From positions 310,001 to 374,000 of the forward strand of contig WTFG01000001.1 of the NCBI GenBank assembly GCA_009835005.1: a DNA stretch of 64,000 nt, written 5' to 3'. This document shows positions 34,997-44,599 of this stretch, in pieces (the first letter of the stretch is position 1; each line of letters begins with the position of its first letter). The notes under the pieces are model-generated. The model saw only the letters and a program-made list of their open reading frames with translations. It ran no database searches and was not told the origin of the DNA. This stretch comes from Flavobacteriaceae bacterium Ap0902. GTDB lineage: Bacteria > Bacteroidota > Bacteroidia > Flavobacteriales > Weeksellaceae. A program made the translations under genes and the position numbers.

Positions 34997-35770
34997 TTAG
35001 AATAAACTAGTGGAAATCTGCATTCTCACATATTCATTGCTAGGATTCCAAAATACCATCCCATTCACAGGGAGGGAGAAATTGCCTATATTTATATCTT
35101 TAGAGGCGTTTAAACCCACATTTACAATATCAAAACTATGTTCTTGGTCTCCATATAAATGCGTGTCGCCATCTAACGCAAATCCAGCACCTATAAAGGC
35201 ACCTACGTCTACATTTCCTTTATATACAGGGTATGCAGCCTCTACATAGGTAGAGTATTTTTGACTATCCTTTCCGTTTTCATCATATTCTCTATCAGCC
35301 GTACCATATAATAATACGTTTGCCTGCAGAGACATTGGGAATGCATCTCCAAAATAATAAGTAGTTCTTAGATCTAATATATGTGTGGTCTCATCCTCCT
35401 CATAATTAAAGACCTCTGGGTTGTCAATTCCTCTGGTATTGAATAAATCCCATAATCCGATACTGAAGTTAGTATCTACATATTCAATGAAATAATTAAT
35501 TTCCTTGTAATGTGTACCATCACTTTCATTAGAAATAGCTGTGCCTCCCCATAAGCCTAGATGGAATTTGTTTTGATTATCTAGGTTCATCTTGATCATG
35601 CCCGTTACCGTAGGCTTGTCAGAGATGATAAGACCTCTCCAGAGATGACTGGTTTCTAAACCAGCATTAAATTCAAATCTATCTGTTTTCTGATCGATTG
35701 TCACTTCTTGTGCATTGATTGTATTCAATGCAAAAACGGAAGCTATGATTGTTAAAAATAATTTTTTCAT
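34997..35770 (-). CDS. Outer-membrane beta-barrel (TorF-like putative porin) in the glp operon
   Basis: This 257-residue protein has a signal peptide (M-K-K-L-F-L-T-I-I-A-S-V-F-A-L-N-T-I-N-A-Q). The mature region alternates amphipathic beta-strands (F-N-A-G-L-E-T-S-H-L-W-R-G-L near the start, F-H-L-G-L-W-G-G-T-A, F-I-E-Y-V-D-T-N-F-S-I-G-L-W) and ends in a terminal Phe (M-Q-I-S-T-S-L-F), as outer-membrane barrels do. S-H-L-W-R-G matches the TorF-type start. It begins 8 bp after glpF and precedes the operon terminator, so it is probably the outer-membrane pore of the glycerol system; that role is inferred from position. Confidence 0.75.
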   Translation of the reverse strand: MKKLFLTIIASVFALNTINAQEVTIDQKTDRFEFNAGLETSHLWRGLIISDKPTVTGMIKMNLDNQNKFHLGLWGGTAISNESDGTHYKEINYFIEYVDTNFSIGLWDLFNTRGIDNPEVFNYEEDETTHILDLRTTYYFGDAFPMSLQANVLLYGTADREYDENGKDSQKYSTYVEAAYPVYKGNVDVGAFIGAGFALDGDTHLYGDQEHSFDIVNVGLNASKDINIGNFSLPVNGMVFWNPSNEYVRMQISTSLF

Positions 35771-35778
35771 TTTTATAT

Positions 35779-36513
35779 TTAAATTAATAATAAATAAAGA
35801 CCAGCGGCTATAAGAGCGCCTATAATTGGCCCCACCACTGGAACCCAGGCATATCCCCAGTCATCTGTTCCTTCTAATGGAATGATGGCATGAACGATTC
35901 TTGGCCCCAAATCCCTAGCTGGATTAATAGCATACCCTGTGGTTCCTCCTAAAGCTAAACCAATCACCCAAACCAATATGGCTACGGGTAATGCTCCAAT
36001 GGAGCCTAAGCCTATCACTACTTCATTGGACGTTCCTGGTGAATAGGTGGCATCTGCTACGAGGTAGTAAATCACAAATATTAACATAAATGTTCCTATA
36101 ATCTCTGAGATTAAATTAGAACTTATATTTCTAATAGCTGGTGCTGTTGAAAAGCATGCTAATTTACCCCATTCATCTTCTGTTGCTTTAAAGTGATCCC
36201 TATAAAATATGTATACTAATAGAGCTCCAACCATAGCCCCAATCATCTCTCCAGCTATATATTCTGGAACCAACGCCCAATCAAATAATCCTGCAGCGGC
36301 TAGCCCTATTGTCACAGCTGGGTTTAAGTGCGCCCCACTTACGGGTCCAGCTACTACAACACCACAAAATACGGCAAAGGCCCATGCTGTTGTTATGACA
36401 ATCCATCCTGAATCTTTTCCTTTGGTACCATTGAGTACTACATTTGCTACTACGCCATTACCTAGTAATATCATAATAGCGGTTCCTATAATTTCTGCTA
36501 TAAAAGGTGTCAT
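35779..36513 (-). CDS. glpF: Glycerol uptake facilitator (aquaglyceroporin)
   Basis: The protein has 244 residues from the ATG at 36513, 13 bp after the glpK stop. A longer frame inside glpK (start at 36552) is rejected because it adds a basic stretch before a clean MIP start (M-T-P-F-I-A-E-I-I-G-T). There are six membrane helices and the two pore motifs, H-L-N-P-A-V-T and I-N-P-A-R-D-L-G-P-R; the Asp after the second NPA-R is the glycerol-channel feature separating GlpF from water-only AqpZ. It passively admits glycerol across the inner membrane for GlpK to trap. It is the third gene of the leftward glp operon. Confidence 0.95.
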   Translation of the reverse strand: MTPFIAEIIGTAIMILLGNGVVANVVLNGTKGKDSGWIVITTAWAFAVFCGVVVAGPVSGAHLNPAVTIGLAAAGLFDWALVPEYIAGEMIGAMVGALLVYIFYRDHFKATEDEWGKLACFSTAPAIRNISSNLISEIIGTFMLIFVIYYLVADATYSPGTSNEVVIGLGSIGALPVAILVWVIGLALGGTTGYAINPARDLGPRIVHAIIPLEGTDDWGYAWVPVVGPIIGALIAAGLYLLLI

Positions 36514-36526
36514 TCTATATATTCTC

Positions 36527-38038
36527 TTAGTTTTTGTGATCTTCTTTTTCAATCCAGTTTAGAGATGCGTTGACAGCTTTATGCCAGTAATGTAGCTTCT
36601 CATCTACAGTATCTCTATCCATTTCTGGTTTAAATTCTTTATCTGTAATCCATTGCTCTTGAATTTCTTCTAGATTGTCCCAATAGCCTACTGCTAGCCC
36701 TGCCAGGTAAGCGGCTCCCAAAGCTGTAGTCTCTAGGGTAACGGGTCTCACAATATTAAACCCAAATAAATCTGCCTGAAATTGCATTAAAAGGTTGCTG
36801 GCTGTAGCACCACCATCCACTCTTAATTCTACGGATTTAGTTTTGGCATCAGCTTCCATAGATTTTACGACGTCATATACTTGGTATGCAATACCTTCTA
36901 GGGTAGCGCGTGCGATATGACCGTCTGTTGTCCCACGTGTGATTCCAAAGATCGTACCTCTAGCATATTGATCCCAATAGGGTGCAGCGAGTCCTGTTAA
37001 TGCTGGCACAAAGTAAACCCCACCATTGTCTTCTTCCATTTTGGCTAGCGCATTGATTTCTGGTGCTGTCCTGATTAATCTTAAACCATCTCTAATCCAT
37101 TGGATAGCAGCGCCACCTACAAAGACACTCCCTTCTAAAGCATAAGTAACTTCACCATTAATTTTCCATGCAATAGTAGTAAGTAAATTGTTTTCTGAAT
37201 TTACAGCCTTATCTCCTGTGTTCATCAATAAGAAACAACCAGTTCCATAAGTGTTTTTGACCATACCAGGTTCTACACACATTTGACCAAACAGGGCAGC
37301 TTGTTGATCTCCAGCGATTCCAGCAATAGGGATTTTTGTAGAGAAGAGCGTTGTGGCTGTTTCACCATATACCTCACTGCTTTGTCTAACTTCCGGCAAC
37401 ATAGATTTTGGAATATCAAATAAATCAAGTAGTTCTTCATCCCAATCCATGTCGTGAATATTATAGATCATGGTTCTACTAGCATTGGTAACATCTGTTA
37501 TGAACATTTTACCTCTTGTAAGTCGCCAAACAATCCAAGTGTCTATAGTTCCAAAACATAATTTGCCCGCTTCTGCTTTTTCCCTAGCACCCTCTACATT
37601 GTCTAGAATCCATTTAACTTTGGTGGCAGAGAAATAAGCATCTAGAACCAATCCAGTTTTCTCCTTGATCATGTCTGCCTTGCCTTCATTTCTTAATTTG
37701 TCACAATAGTCTGCGGTTCTTCTATCCTGCCAAACGATGGCATTATAAATAGGTTCTGAAGTTTCTCTATCCCATACCACAGTTGTCTCACGTTGGTTGG
37801 TAATACCAATAGCTGCAATTTCTCTACCCGTTACGTCAGCCTTAGCAATAACTTCTGCTGCAACAGAAACCTGAGAAGACCATATCTCATTAGCGTCATG
37901 CTCTACCCACCCTGGTTTAGGGAATTTTTGTTCAAACTCTTTTTGAGAAACATTCACAATTTCTCCTTTTCTATTAAAAACGATAGCACGAGATGAGGTC
38001 GTACCTTGGTCCAATGCCAATATTAATTTCTTATCCAT
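36527..38038 (-). CDS. glpK: Glycerol kinase
   Basis: This 503-residue FGGY kinase converts glycerol + ATP to glycerol 3-phosphate. Visible motifs are [58 protein letters not shown] and the [17 protein letters not shown]-binding block. Length is that of E. coli GlpK. It lies 26 bp downstream of glpD and 13 bp upstream of glpF, in one transcription unit. Confidence 0.97.
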   Translation of the reverse strand: MDKKLILALDQGTTSSRAIVFNRKGEIVNVSQKEFEQKFPKPGWVEHDANEIWSSQVSVAAEVIAKADVTGREIAAIGITNQRETTVVWDRETSEPIYNAIVWQDRRTADYCDKLRNEGKADMIKEKTGLVLDAYFSATKVKWILDNVEGAREKAEAGKLCFGTIDTWIVWRLTRGKMFITDVTNASRTMIYNIHDMDWDEELLDLFDIPKSMLPEVRQSSEVYGETATTLFSTKIPIAGIAGDQQAALFGQMCVEPGMVKNTYGTGCFLLMNTGDKAVNSENNLLTTIAWKINGEVTYALEGSVFVGGAAIQWIRDGLRLIRTAPEINALAKMEEDNGGVYFVPALTGLAAPYWDQYARGTIFGITRGTTDGHIARATLEGIAYQVYDVVKSMEADAKTKSVELRVDGGATASNLLMQFQADLFGFNIVRPVTLETTALGAAYLAGLAVGYWDNLEEIQEQWITDKEFKPEMDRDTVDEKLHYWHKAVNASLNWIEKEDHKN

Positions 38039-38064
38039 ATAATTGTATTCTGTTTTAATTTTTA

Positions 38065-39657
38065 TTATTGAATTTCTTTTGGTGTATAATCCACAAGCAG
38101 ATAATTTTTGGCAATAGAAATGAATTCTTCCGTTTCTTTTTTAACCCAATCTTCATCTTTGTCTAATTCTTTTGCCATAATTTTAGCTGTTTTTTCTGCC
38201 ACATCAATCGCAGCTCTAGCATCTAGAAACAATAAGCGAACGCGTCTAGCGAGTACATCTTCTACTTTTATAGCCATTTCTTCTCTGGTAGCCCACACAA
38301 CTTCTCCTACTGTAAAATCATAATCTGGATGAAGTTTTTCTTTAAACTCAGGTTTCTCTTTTTGTAGGTATTCTATGACAGGGATATCAGATCCATAGAT
38401 ATAAAGATGATTATCACGATCTACTTGGTCTTGTGGCATATTGCCATGAATAGACATGTGGGTAGTTACACATATTCTTTGTTCTAATTGTCCTTCTTCA
38501 ATGGCTTTATCAATTACATCTTCTGCCATCTGGCGGTAGGTAGTCCATTTACCACCTGTGATAGTGATTAATCCAGTGTCAGAGACTATTACTTTGTGGC
38601 TTCTAGAAACTTCCTTGGTGCTTTGCCCTTCTTTTTCTGGTGCTGCAAGCGGACGTAGTCCAGCAAACACAGATTTAACGTCTTCTCTCGTTGGTTTTTT
38701 AGTTAGGAACCTTCTTGCGGTTTCTAATACGAATTCAATTTCTTTTTCTAAAGCTTTCGGTTCAAAACTAGGTTCTTCAATCAACGTGTCTGTAGTACCC
38801 ACCACGACTTTATCATGCCATGGTACGGCGAAAAGTACACGTCCGTCAGATGTTTTTGGAATCATTAGAGCTTCATCTGTAGGCAAGAAAGATCTATCCA
38901 ATACCAAATGAATTCCTTGGCTAGGAACCACAAATTTTCTATGATCTGGGTTATCCATATTCAGAACCTCATTAGTAAATACGCCTGTTGCATTAATGAT
39001 AGCTTTTGCTTTTAACTCATATTCTTCTCCAGAGAGGACATCTTTGGCTTTTACCCCCGTTAATTGATTGTTCTCACCCTTAGTTAAATCAATAACTTTC
39101 ATATAATTAATGACAGCACCACCTTCATCTACAATGGTTTGTGCTAAATTTACGGCGAGACGAGAGTCGTCAAATTGTCCGTCTTTGTACACAACACCAC
39201 TATGCAAATCTTTTGGCTCTATGGTAGGCAAAGCTTTAATGGTATCCTCTTTGTTAATATGTTTGGTTTTACCTAAGCTTAAACCTGCAGCTAATAAGTC
39301 ATACATTCCCAATCCAAATCTATAGTATGGTCCTCCCCACCATGTGTAATTTGGAATTACAAATGATTGGTTTTTCACTAAGTGTGCGGCATTTTGTGCT
39401 AATAATCCTCTCTCCCTTAGGGCTTCTCTTACTAAAGATACATCACCTTGCGCTAGGTATCTAACACCACCATGCACTAATTTGGTACTACGGCTAGACG
39501 TTCCTTTTGCGAAGTCATGAGACTCTAATAAGAGAGTTTTGTAACCTCTTGTAGTTGCATCCAGTGCAGAACCAAGTCCACTTGCTCCACCACCAATGAC
39601 GATAACATCCCAATCTGTAGTTTCTTTTATTTTTTGAATTTCTTTATTTCGTAACAT
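38065..39657 (-). CDS. glpD: Glycerol-3-phosphate dehydrogenase, FAD-dependent
   Basis: The protein has 530 residues from the ATG at 39657; a 9-codon upstream extension is rejected because the promoter's -7 box (39682-39689) lies across that region. It has the FAD-binding start [32 protein letters not shown] (substrate and FAD contacts), [10 protein letters not shown] and [10 protein letters not shown]. It oxidises glycerol 3-phosphate to DHAP and passes electrons to quinone at the inner membrane. It is first in the glpD-glpK-glpF-porin operon and divergent from glpR. Confidence 0.96.
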   Translation of the reverse strand: MLRNKEIQKIKETTDWDVIVIGGGASGLGSALDATTRGYKTLLLESHDFAKGTSSRSTKLVHGGVRYLAQGDVSLVREALRERGLLAQNAAHLVKNQSFVIPNYTWWGGPYYRFGLGMYDLLAAGLSLGKTKHINKEDTIKALPTIEPKDLHSGVVYKDGQFDDSRLAVNLAQTIVDEGGAVINYMKVIDLTKGENNQLTGVKAKDVLSGEEYELKAKAIINATGVFTNEVLNMDNPDHRKFVVPSQGIHLVLDRSFLPTDEALMIPKTSDGRVLFAVPWHDKVVVGTTDTLIEEPSFEPKALEKEIEFVLETARRFLTKKPTREDVKSVFAGLRPLAAPEKEGQSTKEVSRSHKVIVSDTGLITITGGKWTTYRQMAEDVIDKAIEEGQLEQRICVTTHMSIHGNMPQDQVDRDNHLYIYGSDIPVIEYLQKEKPEFKEKLHPDYDFTVGEVVWATREEMAIKVEDVLARRVRLLFLDARAAIDVAEKTAKIMAKELDKDEDWVKKETEEFISIAKNYLLVDYTPKEIQ

Positions 39658-39681
39658 AGCGAAGGTTTTTAAAATGTTAAT

Positions 39682-39712
39682 CAAAGATAAAAGAAAGAAA
39701 ACGAAAATCCAA
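39682..39712 (-). promoter_or_regulatory. Promoter TTGG-N19-TATCTTTG for the glp operon
   Basis: On the minus strand TATCTTTG (39689-39682) follows TTGG (39712-39709) with a 19-bp spacer. The predicted start is near 39676, about 20 bp before the glpD ATG. Confidence 0.7.
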
Positions 39713-39746
39713 GTATTTTGTAGTTACAAGAATTTTATTTAGATAA

Positions 39747-39763
39747 ATTATTTAATAAATAAT
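39747..39763. promoter_or_regulatory. 17-bp inverted repeat between glpD and glpR, possible operator
   Basis: ATTATTTA-a-TAAATAAT is a perfect 8+1+8 palindrome in the divergent glpD/glpR region. It could be a GlpR site, but the AT-rich context makes chance occurrence quite possible. Confidence 0.3.
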
Positions 39764-39848
39764 CTTATTTGGTTGTGTGTTAAATTATTAGTAATTTAGG
39801 TTCTAATAAAAATCATGTTTTTAAAAATAATGTTCTTGTCAAATTGAT

Positions 39849-39856
39849 TAAATTTG
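39849..39856 (+). promoter_or_regulatory. -7 box (TAAATTTG) for glpR
   Basis: TAnnTTTG lies 28 bp before the ATG at 39885. No matching -33 was found at a standard distance. Confidence 0.45.
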
Positions 39857-39884
39857 TAATGTAATATTGTTGTTTGCGAAAGAA

Positions 39885-40649
39885 ATGGAAAGGATAAATC
39901 AGAGACAAACCAAAATAATTGAATTTCTAGAGGATAAAGAATTTGTTTCGGTTAAGGATCTAGCAGAGGCGTTAGATGTGTCTATGGTGACGATAAGAAA
40001 GGACTTATCTATATTGGAACGTAATGGCTATTTATATAGAACGCACGGCGGAGCTAGTAAAAAAGATCGTTATGCATTTGAAAGACCAGTTAATGAGAAA
40101 CAAACTATTCAAGTAGAGGAGAAGGCACAAATTGCAAAAAAAGCTGCTACTTTTGTATCAGAAAACGATTTTCTTGTGTTAGGCTCTGGTACCACCGTGA
40201 ATTACTTGGCCAAAGAACTTCTAAAAATGAATAGATTAACTGTATGTACTCCTTCTTTGAATGTCTCTATGACACTTGCAGAGAATTTACTAATTAATAT
40301 AATTCAAATAGGAGGAGAGTTACGCAAAAGTTCCCATTCCGTGATTGGATCTATAGCAGAAAATGGCATTAGACAATTCTCTTCTCATCTCTTGTTTTTG
40401 GGTGTAGATGGTATTGATTTAAAATTTGGAATTAGTACTTCTAACGCAGCAGAGGCAAAGCTGAATCAAGTGATGATAGAGCAGTCTGATAAAGTAGTGG
40501 TTCTGGCAGATTCTACCAAAATCAACAAAAAAGGATTTGGTAAAATAGCAGACATAGACTGCGTAGATATTTTAATCACTACAAAATCTGCAGATGCGCA
40601 ATACCTCAAAGCATTAGAAGAGAATGGAATAGAAGTTTACGTAGTTTAG
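39885..40649 (+). CDS. glpR: DeoR-family transcriptional repressor of glycerol genes
   Basis: The protein has 254 residues from the ATG at 39885. An N-terminal helix-turn-helix (residues about 5-60: R-Q-T-K-I-I-E-F-L, F-V-S-V-K-D-L-A-E-A-L-D-V-S-M-V-T-I-R-K-D-L, R-T-H-G-G-A) precedes a DeoR effector domain with G-S-G-T-T-V-N-Y-L, F-L-G-V-D-G-I-D and L-A-D-S-T-K-I. DeoR proteins bind a sugar phosphate; divergence from the glp operon points to glycerol 3-phosphate and GlpR function. The gene symbol rests on context, because DeoR paralogues look alike. Confidence 0.87.
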   Translation: MERINQRQTKIIEFLEDKEFVSVKDLAEALDVSMVTIRKDLSILERNGYLYRTHGGASKKDRYAFERPVNEKQTIQVEEKAQIAKKAATFVSENDFLVLGSGTTVNYLAKELLKMNRLTVCTPSLNVSMTLAENLLINIIQIGGELRKSSHSVIGSIAENGIRQFSSHLLFLGVDGIDLKFGISTSNAAEAKLNQVMIEQSDKVVVLADSTKINKKGFGKIADIDCVDILITTKSADAQYLKALEENGIEVYVV

Positions 40650-41233
40650 AAATTATAACCTAAACTCACATGCAGAATCTTTGGCGAACTTTCCGTGATG
40701 AAATTGTAACCATTTTCTCTAACCCATTTAGTTTCTCTATCTCCTAAAGGGAAATCATATCTAATGCTAATATCTAATTGTTGCAAGGAGATACCTGCTC
40801 CAATTTGTAGCGCTAATGAAATATCATCTTGATCTACCTCTGTAATATTAGCTATATCAATATCATCCTCAAAATAATAAGAAAAAACTGGACCTGCCTG
40901 TATTTGTCCAATTCCTAATACATTAGTACCAATACTTACAGGAACGTCAATTCTTTTATAATTTAAATCAAAGTTATTACCAGATTGATCTTCAAATTCG
41001 TTTTTATAATTCACATACCATAACTCTGGTTGAATGAAAACACCGGTAAGACCAAATTTCTTATATAAACCTACATGATATCCTGCATTTCCTTTACCAT
41101 TATTGGTATAGGCGGTTTCTGCAGATTTGAATAATCCATCATCTGCATTATAGGTTAAACCAGCTTTAATCCCGATTTGTGAATATGCAACAGTTGTTAA
41201 AATTAAAGACAAAAATAAGAGTGTACGTTTCAT
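40646..41233 (-). CDS. Outer-membrane beta-barrel protein
   Basis: This 195-residue protein has a signal peptide (M-K-R-T-L-L-F-L-S-L-I-L-T-T-V-A-Y-S-Q) followed by an eight-stranded-type barrel: I-G-I-K-A-G-L-T-Y-N at the start, G-Y-H-V-G-L-Y-K-K-F-G, F-I-Q-P-E-L-W-Y-V-N-Y, Q-I-Q-A-G-P-V-F-S-Y, and final V-S-L-G-Y-N-F with terminal Phe. It is the porin-family/OmpW-like protein type common in Bacteroidota, with unknown cargo. Its stop overlaps the glpR stop by 4 bp on the opposite strand; the lipid-transport genes 41302-42839 lie upstream in the same direction. Confidence 0.85.
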   Translation of the reverse strand: MKRTLLFLSLILTTVAYSQIGIKAGLTYNADDGLFKSAETAYTNNGKGNAGYHVGLYKKFGLTGVFIQPELWYVNYKNEFEDQSGNNFDLNYKRIDVPVSIGTNVLGIGQIQAGPVFSYYFEDDIDIANITEVDQDDISLALQIGAGISLQQLDISIRYDFPLGDRETKWVRENGYNFITESSPKILHVSLGYNF

Positions 41234-41301
41234 AATTCATGTTTTTTTAATTCAGAGCAAATTCATTGCCTAAATACTATTAAACGAAAATTATTTTCAA
41301 A

Positions 41302-42072
41302 CTATTTTCCCTCTTTGATCAAAGCTTGTCTCACCTTCTTCATTAAATTAGAGTTGTAGACAAAATTTTTAACATCTTCTTGTTCTGTATGCAAAATTTC
41401 TTGGTTGGTTCCTTCCCATGCCAAAAGTCCTTTATTTAAGAACACAATCTTTTCACCAATCTCCAACACAGAATTCATATCATGCGAGTTCACGATAGTC
41501 GTGATATCATATTCCTTGGTGATTTCTTGAATTAGATTATCTATAATATTCGCTGTTTTTGGATCTAAACCAGAATTAGGTTCATCACAGAAGAGGTATT
41601 TAGGTTGATTCACAATAGCTCTGGCGATGGCAACTCTTTTCTTCATTCCTCCAGAGATTTCAGAGGGAAGTCTTTTAAAAGAATTTTCTTCTAGATTAAC
41701 CCGCTTCAAAACTTCGTGTGCTCTGTCTTCTTTTTCTGAATTAGACATATTAGAAAACATATCCAAGGGAAATTTCACATTGTCTTCCACCGTCATAAAA
41801 TCAAACAAGGCAGAATATTGAAACACGGTTCCGATATTGGTTCTCCTTTCTTTTTTACTCTCCTTGGTATCATTTGAGGCTTTATGACCATCATAAATAA
41901 TGTCTCCTGCAGTGAATTCATATATACCCAATAGGCATTTGAAAAAGACCGTTTTCCCTGCGCCAGATGATCCAATTACCAAACTTGTTTTACCTTTTTC
42001 AAAAGAGGTTGTGATTCCTTTCAGGACTTCTATTTCTCCAAAAGATTTCCTTAGGTTCTTAACTTCTATCAT
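41302..42072 (-). CDS. MlaF-like ABC transporter ATPase
   Basis: This 256-residue nucleotide-binding domain has Walker A G-S-S-G-A-G-K-T, Q-loop region V-F-Q-Y-S-A-L, signature S-G-G-M-K-K-R, Walker B L-F-C-D-E-P-N-S-G-L-D-P, and switch His in N-S-H-D-M. The S-G-G-M-K-K-R and V-F-Q-Y variants are those of the MlaF/Ttg2A lipid-transport ATPases. With the MlaE-like permease gene (4-bp overlap) it forms an inner-membrane complex moving phospholipids between membranes. An MlaD substrate-binding gene is not in the window. Confidence 0.92.
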   Translation of the reverse strand: MIEVKNLRKSFGEIEVLKGITTSFEKGKTSLVIGSSGAGKTVFFKCLLGIYEFTAGDIIYDGHKASNDTKESKKERRTNIGTVFQYSALFDFMTVEDNVKFPLDMFSNMSNSEKEDRAHEVLKRVNLEENSFKRLPSEISGGMKKRVAIARAIVNQPKYLFCDEPNSGLDPKTANIIDNLIQEITKEYDITTIVNSHDMNSVLEIGEKIVFLNKGLLAWEGTNQEILHTEQEDVKNFVYNSNLMKKVRQALIKEGK

Positions 42073-42839
42073 ATCAATAGTAATTGGGTTAATACTAGAT
42101 TTAAAACAATGATAACCACACAGGTCCAGACAACAGCTGTGGTGCTAGAGCGTCCTACCTCCAAGCTTCCACCTTCTACATAGTATCCAAAATAGGCTGG
42201 GATTGTAGCAATCACAAAGGCGAAAACCTCCATTTTTATGATAGAGTAACTATAAAACCATGGATTAAATGGTAATTGCAATCCTTCTATAAAATCTATC
42301 GTAGACCATTGCCCAGTCACAAATCCTACCAAGTGGCCGCCGCCCACGCCCATAATCACACTAATCATAAAGAGAATGGGATAGAACAATAGGGAGGCGA
42401 TAATTTTAGGTAAAATCAAAAAGTTAGGGCTATTTACTCCCATTACTTCTAATGCATCTATTTGTTCTGTAGCGCGCATAGTTCCAATACTAGAAGCTAT
42501 GAAAGAACCCACCTTTCCCGCCAAAATGATGCATATAATGGTACTAGAAAATTCTAGAACTAAAACTACCTTAGTTGCATAACTCACATAATAATCTGGA
42601 ATGGGCATTGCTGCTCCTTTAAAATTTTGGTACATTTGAATAGCTAATACAGCACCCATAAACAAAGATAAAAAAGCTACCAACCCTAAAGAATTGACCC
42701 CAAGATCATAAATTTCTCTCATGGTTAATCTATGAAAGATCTTGATTTTGTTTGGGAATCTAAGAGAATCAAAGATTAGCATGAAATATCTGCCAATTGA
42801 TTCTATATAAGAAAGGATATAGGATATAATCAATTTCAT
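42069..42839 (-). CDS. MlaE-like ABC transporter permease
   Basis: This 256-residue protein has about five membrane helices and the MlaE/permease hallmarks: V-A-F-L-S-L-F-M-G-A-V-L-A-I-Q near the N-terminus, V-L-V-L-E-F-S-S-T-I-I-C-I-I-L-A-G-K-V-G-S-F-I-A-S, M-R-A-T-E-Q-I-D-A-L-E-V-M-G (contacting the ATPase) and an L-V-L-T-Q-L-L C-terminus. It partners the ATPase encoded directly downstream. It is divergent from a SprT-like gene with only 53 bp between starts; a TAATTTTG box at 42844-42851 (minus) is so close to the ATG that a very short leader or leaderless mRNA is implied. Confidence 0.93.
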   Translation of the reverse strand: MKLIISYILSYIESIGRYFMLIFDSLRFPNKIKIFHRLTMREIYDLGVNSLGLVAFLSLFMGAVLAIQMYQNFKGAAMPIPDYYVSYATKVVLVLEFSSTIICIILAGKVGSFIASSIGTMRATEQIDALEVMGVNSPNFLILPKIIASLLFYPILFMISVIMGVGGGHLVGFVTGQWSTIDFIEGLQLPFNPWFYSYSIIKMEVFAFVIATIPAYFGYYVEGGSLEVGRSSTTAVVWTCVVIIVLNLVLTQLLLI

Positions 42840-42892
42840 AGGGCAAAATTAAACTATTTCTAAATACAAGTAAAATTAATATTTTATATCCC

Positions 42893-43486
42893 ATGTTTGA
42901 TGAAAAATTACAATCATATTTACTGCCAGAGGCACATATATATTTAAATAAATGGTGCAAGGGCTATCGCATTAAATTATTAATCAAAAATGCTAGAGAG
43001 AGTAAACTAGGGGATTATAGGAAATTAGATCATGATACCCATCAAATTACCCTGAACACAGGAATGTCTCCAGCGTTGACATTTTTTACTCTCACACATG
43101 AAATAGCCCACATGCATGCACGGGATAAATTTGGAAATGGCATTAAGCCCCATGGACGGGAATGGAAATTTTCTTTTGCTCAATTAATTCTAGAGACTTT
43201 GCATCTATATCCAAAAGAAATTCAACCCCTTTTGCTTAAATTTTCTAGGAACCCAAAAGCGAGCTTTTATGCTTCTAAAGATTTAGCATCCTATTTTATC
43301 TCAAAAGAAGAGAAAGAACAGTTGTTACTAAAGGATATCCCAGAGGGAGCTAAATTTAGAATTAAAGAAAAAATATTCAAAAAAGGAAACATCAGGAAAA
43401 TAAGATATCTTTGCACCGAAATCTATAGTGGGAGAAAGTTCACCATACATATGTTGGCTCCTATAGATGAGTTAATTGAAGATTAA
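42893..43486 (+). CDS. SprT-like zinc metalloprotease-fold protein
   Basis: This 197-residue protein contains a zinc site H-E-I-A-H (L-T-H-E-I-A-H-M-H-A, near residue 75) with a following H-G-R-E-W that may give the third ligand, as in SprT/Spartan-type proteins. The C-terminal part has a basic region and a K-I-R-Y-L-C-T-E segment in place of a zinc ribbon. In eukaryotes the related fold repairs DNA-protein crosslinks; the bacterial role is not known. The gene is followed 4 bp later by manC, suggesting cotranscription. Confidence 0.85.
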   Translation: MFDEKLQSYLLPEAHIYLNKWCKGYRIKLLIKNARESKLGDYRKLDHDTHQITLNTGMSPALTFFTLTHEIAHMHARDKFGNGIKPHGREWKFSFAQLILETLHLYPKEIQPLLLKFSRNPKASFYASKDLASYFISKEEKEQLLLKDIPEGAKFRIKEKIFKKGNIRKIRYLCTEIYSGRKFTIHMLAPIDELIED

Positions 43487-43490
43487 TTCT

Positions 43491-44573
43491 ATGACAAATT
43501 CAAACACCTATTGTGTGATTATGGCTGGTGGTACAGGTACCAGATTTTGGCCTTTGAGTACCATTGAACATCCTAAACAATTCTCTGATATTTTAGGGGT
43601 GGGCAAAACATTGATTCAGCAGACATACGAGCGATTATTGATGGTTACCTCAGCAGACAAAATATATATTGTAACGGACCGTCTATACAAAGACTTGGTC
43701 AAAGAACAGATTTCACAAATAGCAGATGATCAAATTATTGTGGAACCTGTAGGGATGAACACGGCTCCTTGTGTTTTATATTCATCGTTAAGAATTAAAA
43801 ACTTAGAGCCGAATGCTAATATAATTTTCTGCCCGTCAGATCATTTAATATTGGAACCAGAAAAGTTTAAAAAGCAGGTAAATCTAGCCATAAAGAGTCT
43901 CCAAGAACGGGATGGTGTTTATACATTAGGCATCAAACCCACAAGACCAGATACGGGTTATGGGTATATTCAGTTTGTAGAAGAAGATATGGCGATTAAA
44001 AGAGTCAAAACTTTTACAGAAAAACCCAATTTAGAATTGGCAGAACAGTTCTTGGATTCTGGAGATTTTTTATGGAATTCTGGGGTTTTTATATGGAAGG
44101 TGGAAACACTTCTGGATGCCTTCAAGCAATTACTTCCAGATATGTATATGGCTTTGAAAGGCGTAGAGGAGAAGTTAGGCTCTGAGGATGAACTTGCAGC
44201 AGTTTCTAAGATATATCCAACTTTGCAAAGAACCTCAATAGATATTGGCATCATAGAGAAGTACAAGCATGTGTATGTACTCCCATCTAGTTTTGGGTGG
44301 AGTGATTTAGGGACTTGGTCTTCTCTTTATGAGAATAGTAGAAAAGATAAAGATAAAAATGCGGTACACGGCAAAATGGTGAAGACGTATTGCTCCGCTG
44401 GTAATATGATTAACGTCAATGTAGACAAAGCAGTTGTGATAGAGGGACTAAATGATTATATCGTCGTGGATACCCAAGAGGCTCTTTTAATTTGTCCTTT
44501 AAGTAGTGATCAGGCAGTTAAAAAATTTGTAAATGATCTCAAGTTGACCAAGGGAGGAGATAGGTTTGTTTAG
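43491..44573 (+). CDS. manC: Mannose-1-phosphate guanylyltransferase
   Basis: The protein has 360 residues from the ATG at 43491; a 5-codon upstream extension overlapping the previous gene is not needed. It has the nucleotidyltransferase motif I-M-A-G-G-T-G-T-R-F-W-P-L-S with H-P-K-Q-F, F-C-P-S-D-H-L-I, G-Y-G-Y-I-Q, F-T-E-K-P, and S-D-L-G-T-W-S-S-L. It lacks the C-terminal isomerase domain of fused ManC, as usual in Bacteroidota. It makes GDP-mannose from mannose 1-phosphate and GTP for glycan or lipopolysaccharide synthesis. Confidence 0.93.
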   Translation: MTNSNTYCVIMAGGTGTRFWPLSTIEHPKQFSDILGVGKTLIQQTYERLLMVTSADKIYIVTDRLYKDLVKEQISQIADDQIIVEPVGMNTAPCVLYSSLRIKNLEPNANIIFCPSDHLILEPEKFKKQVNLAIKSLQERDGVYTLGIKPTRPDTGYGYIQFVEEDMAIKRVKTFTEKPNLELAEQFLDSGDFLWNSGVFIWKVETLLDAFKQLLPDMYMALKGVEEKLGSEDELAAVSKIYPTLQRTSIDIGIIEKYKHVYVLPSSFGWSDLGTWSSLYENSRKDKDKNAVHGKMVKTYCSAGNMINVNVDKAVVIEGLNDYIVVDTQEALLICPLSSDQAVKKFVNDLKLTKGGDRFV

Positions 44574-44599
44574 GCCTTAATTAAACAAGTAATTTAAAA

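Noticed and set aside
42769-42960. Minus-strand frame of 63 codons across the mlaE/sprT divergent region
   Set aside because: It overlaps the starts of two good genes and shows no domain or signal.
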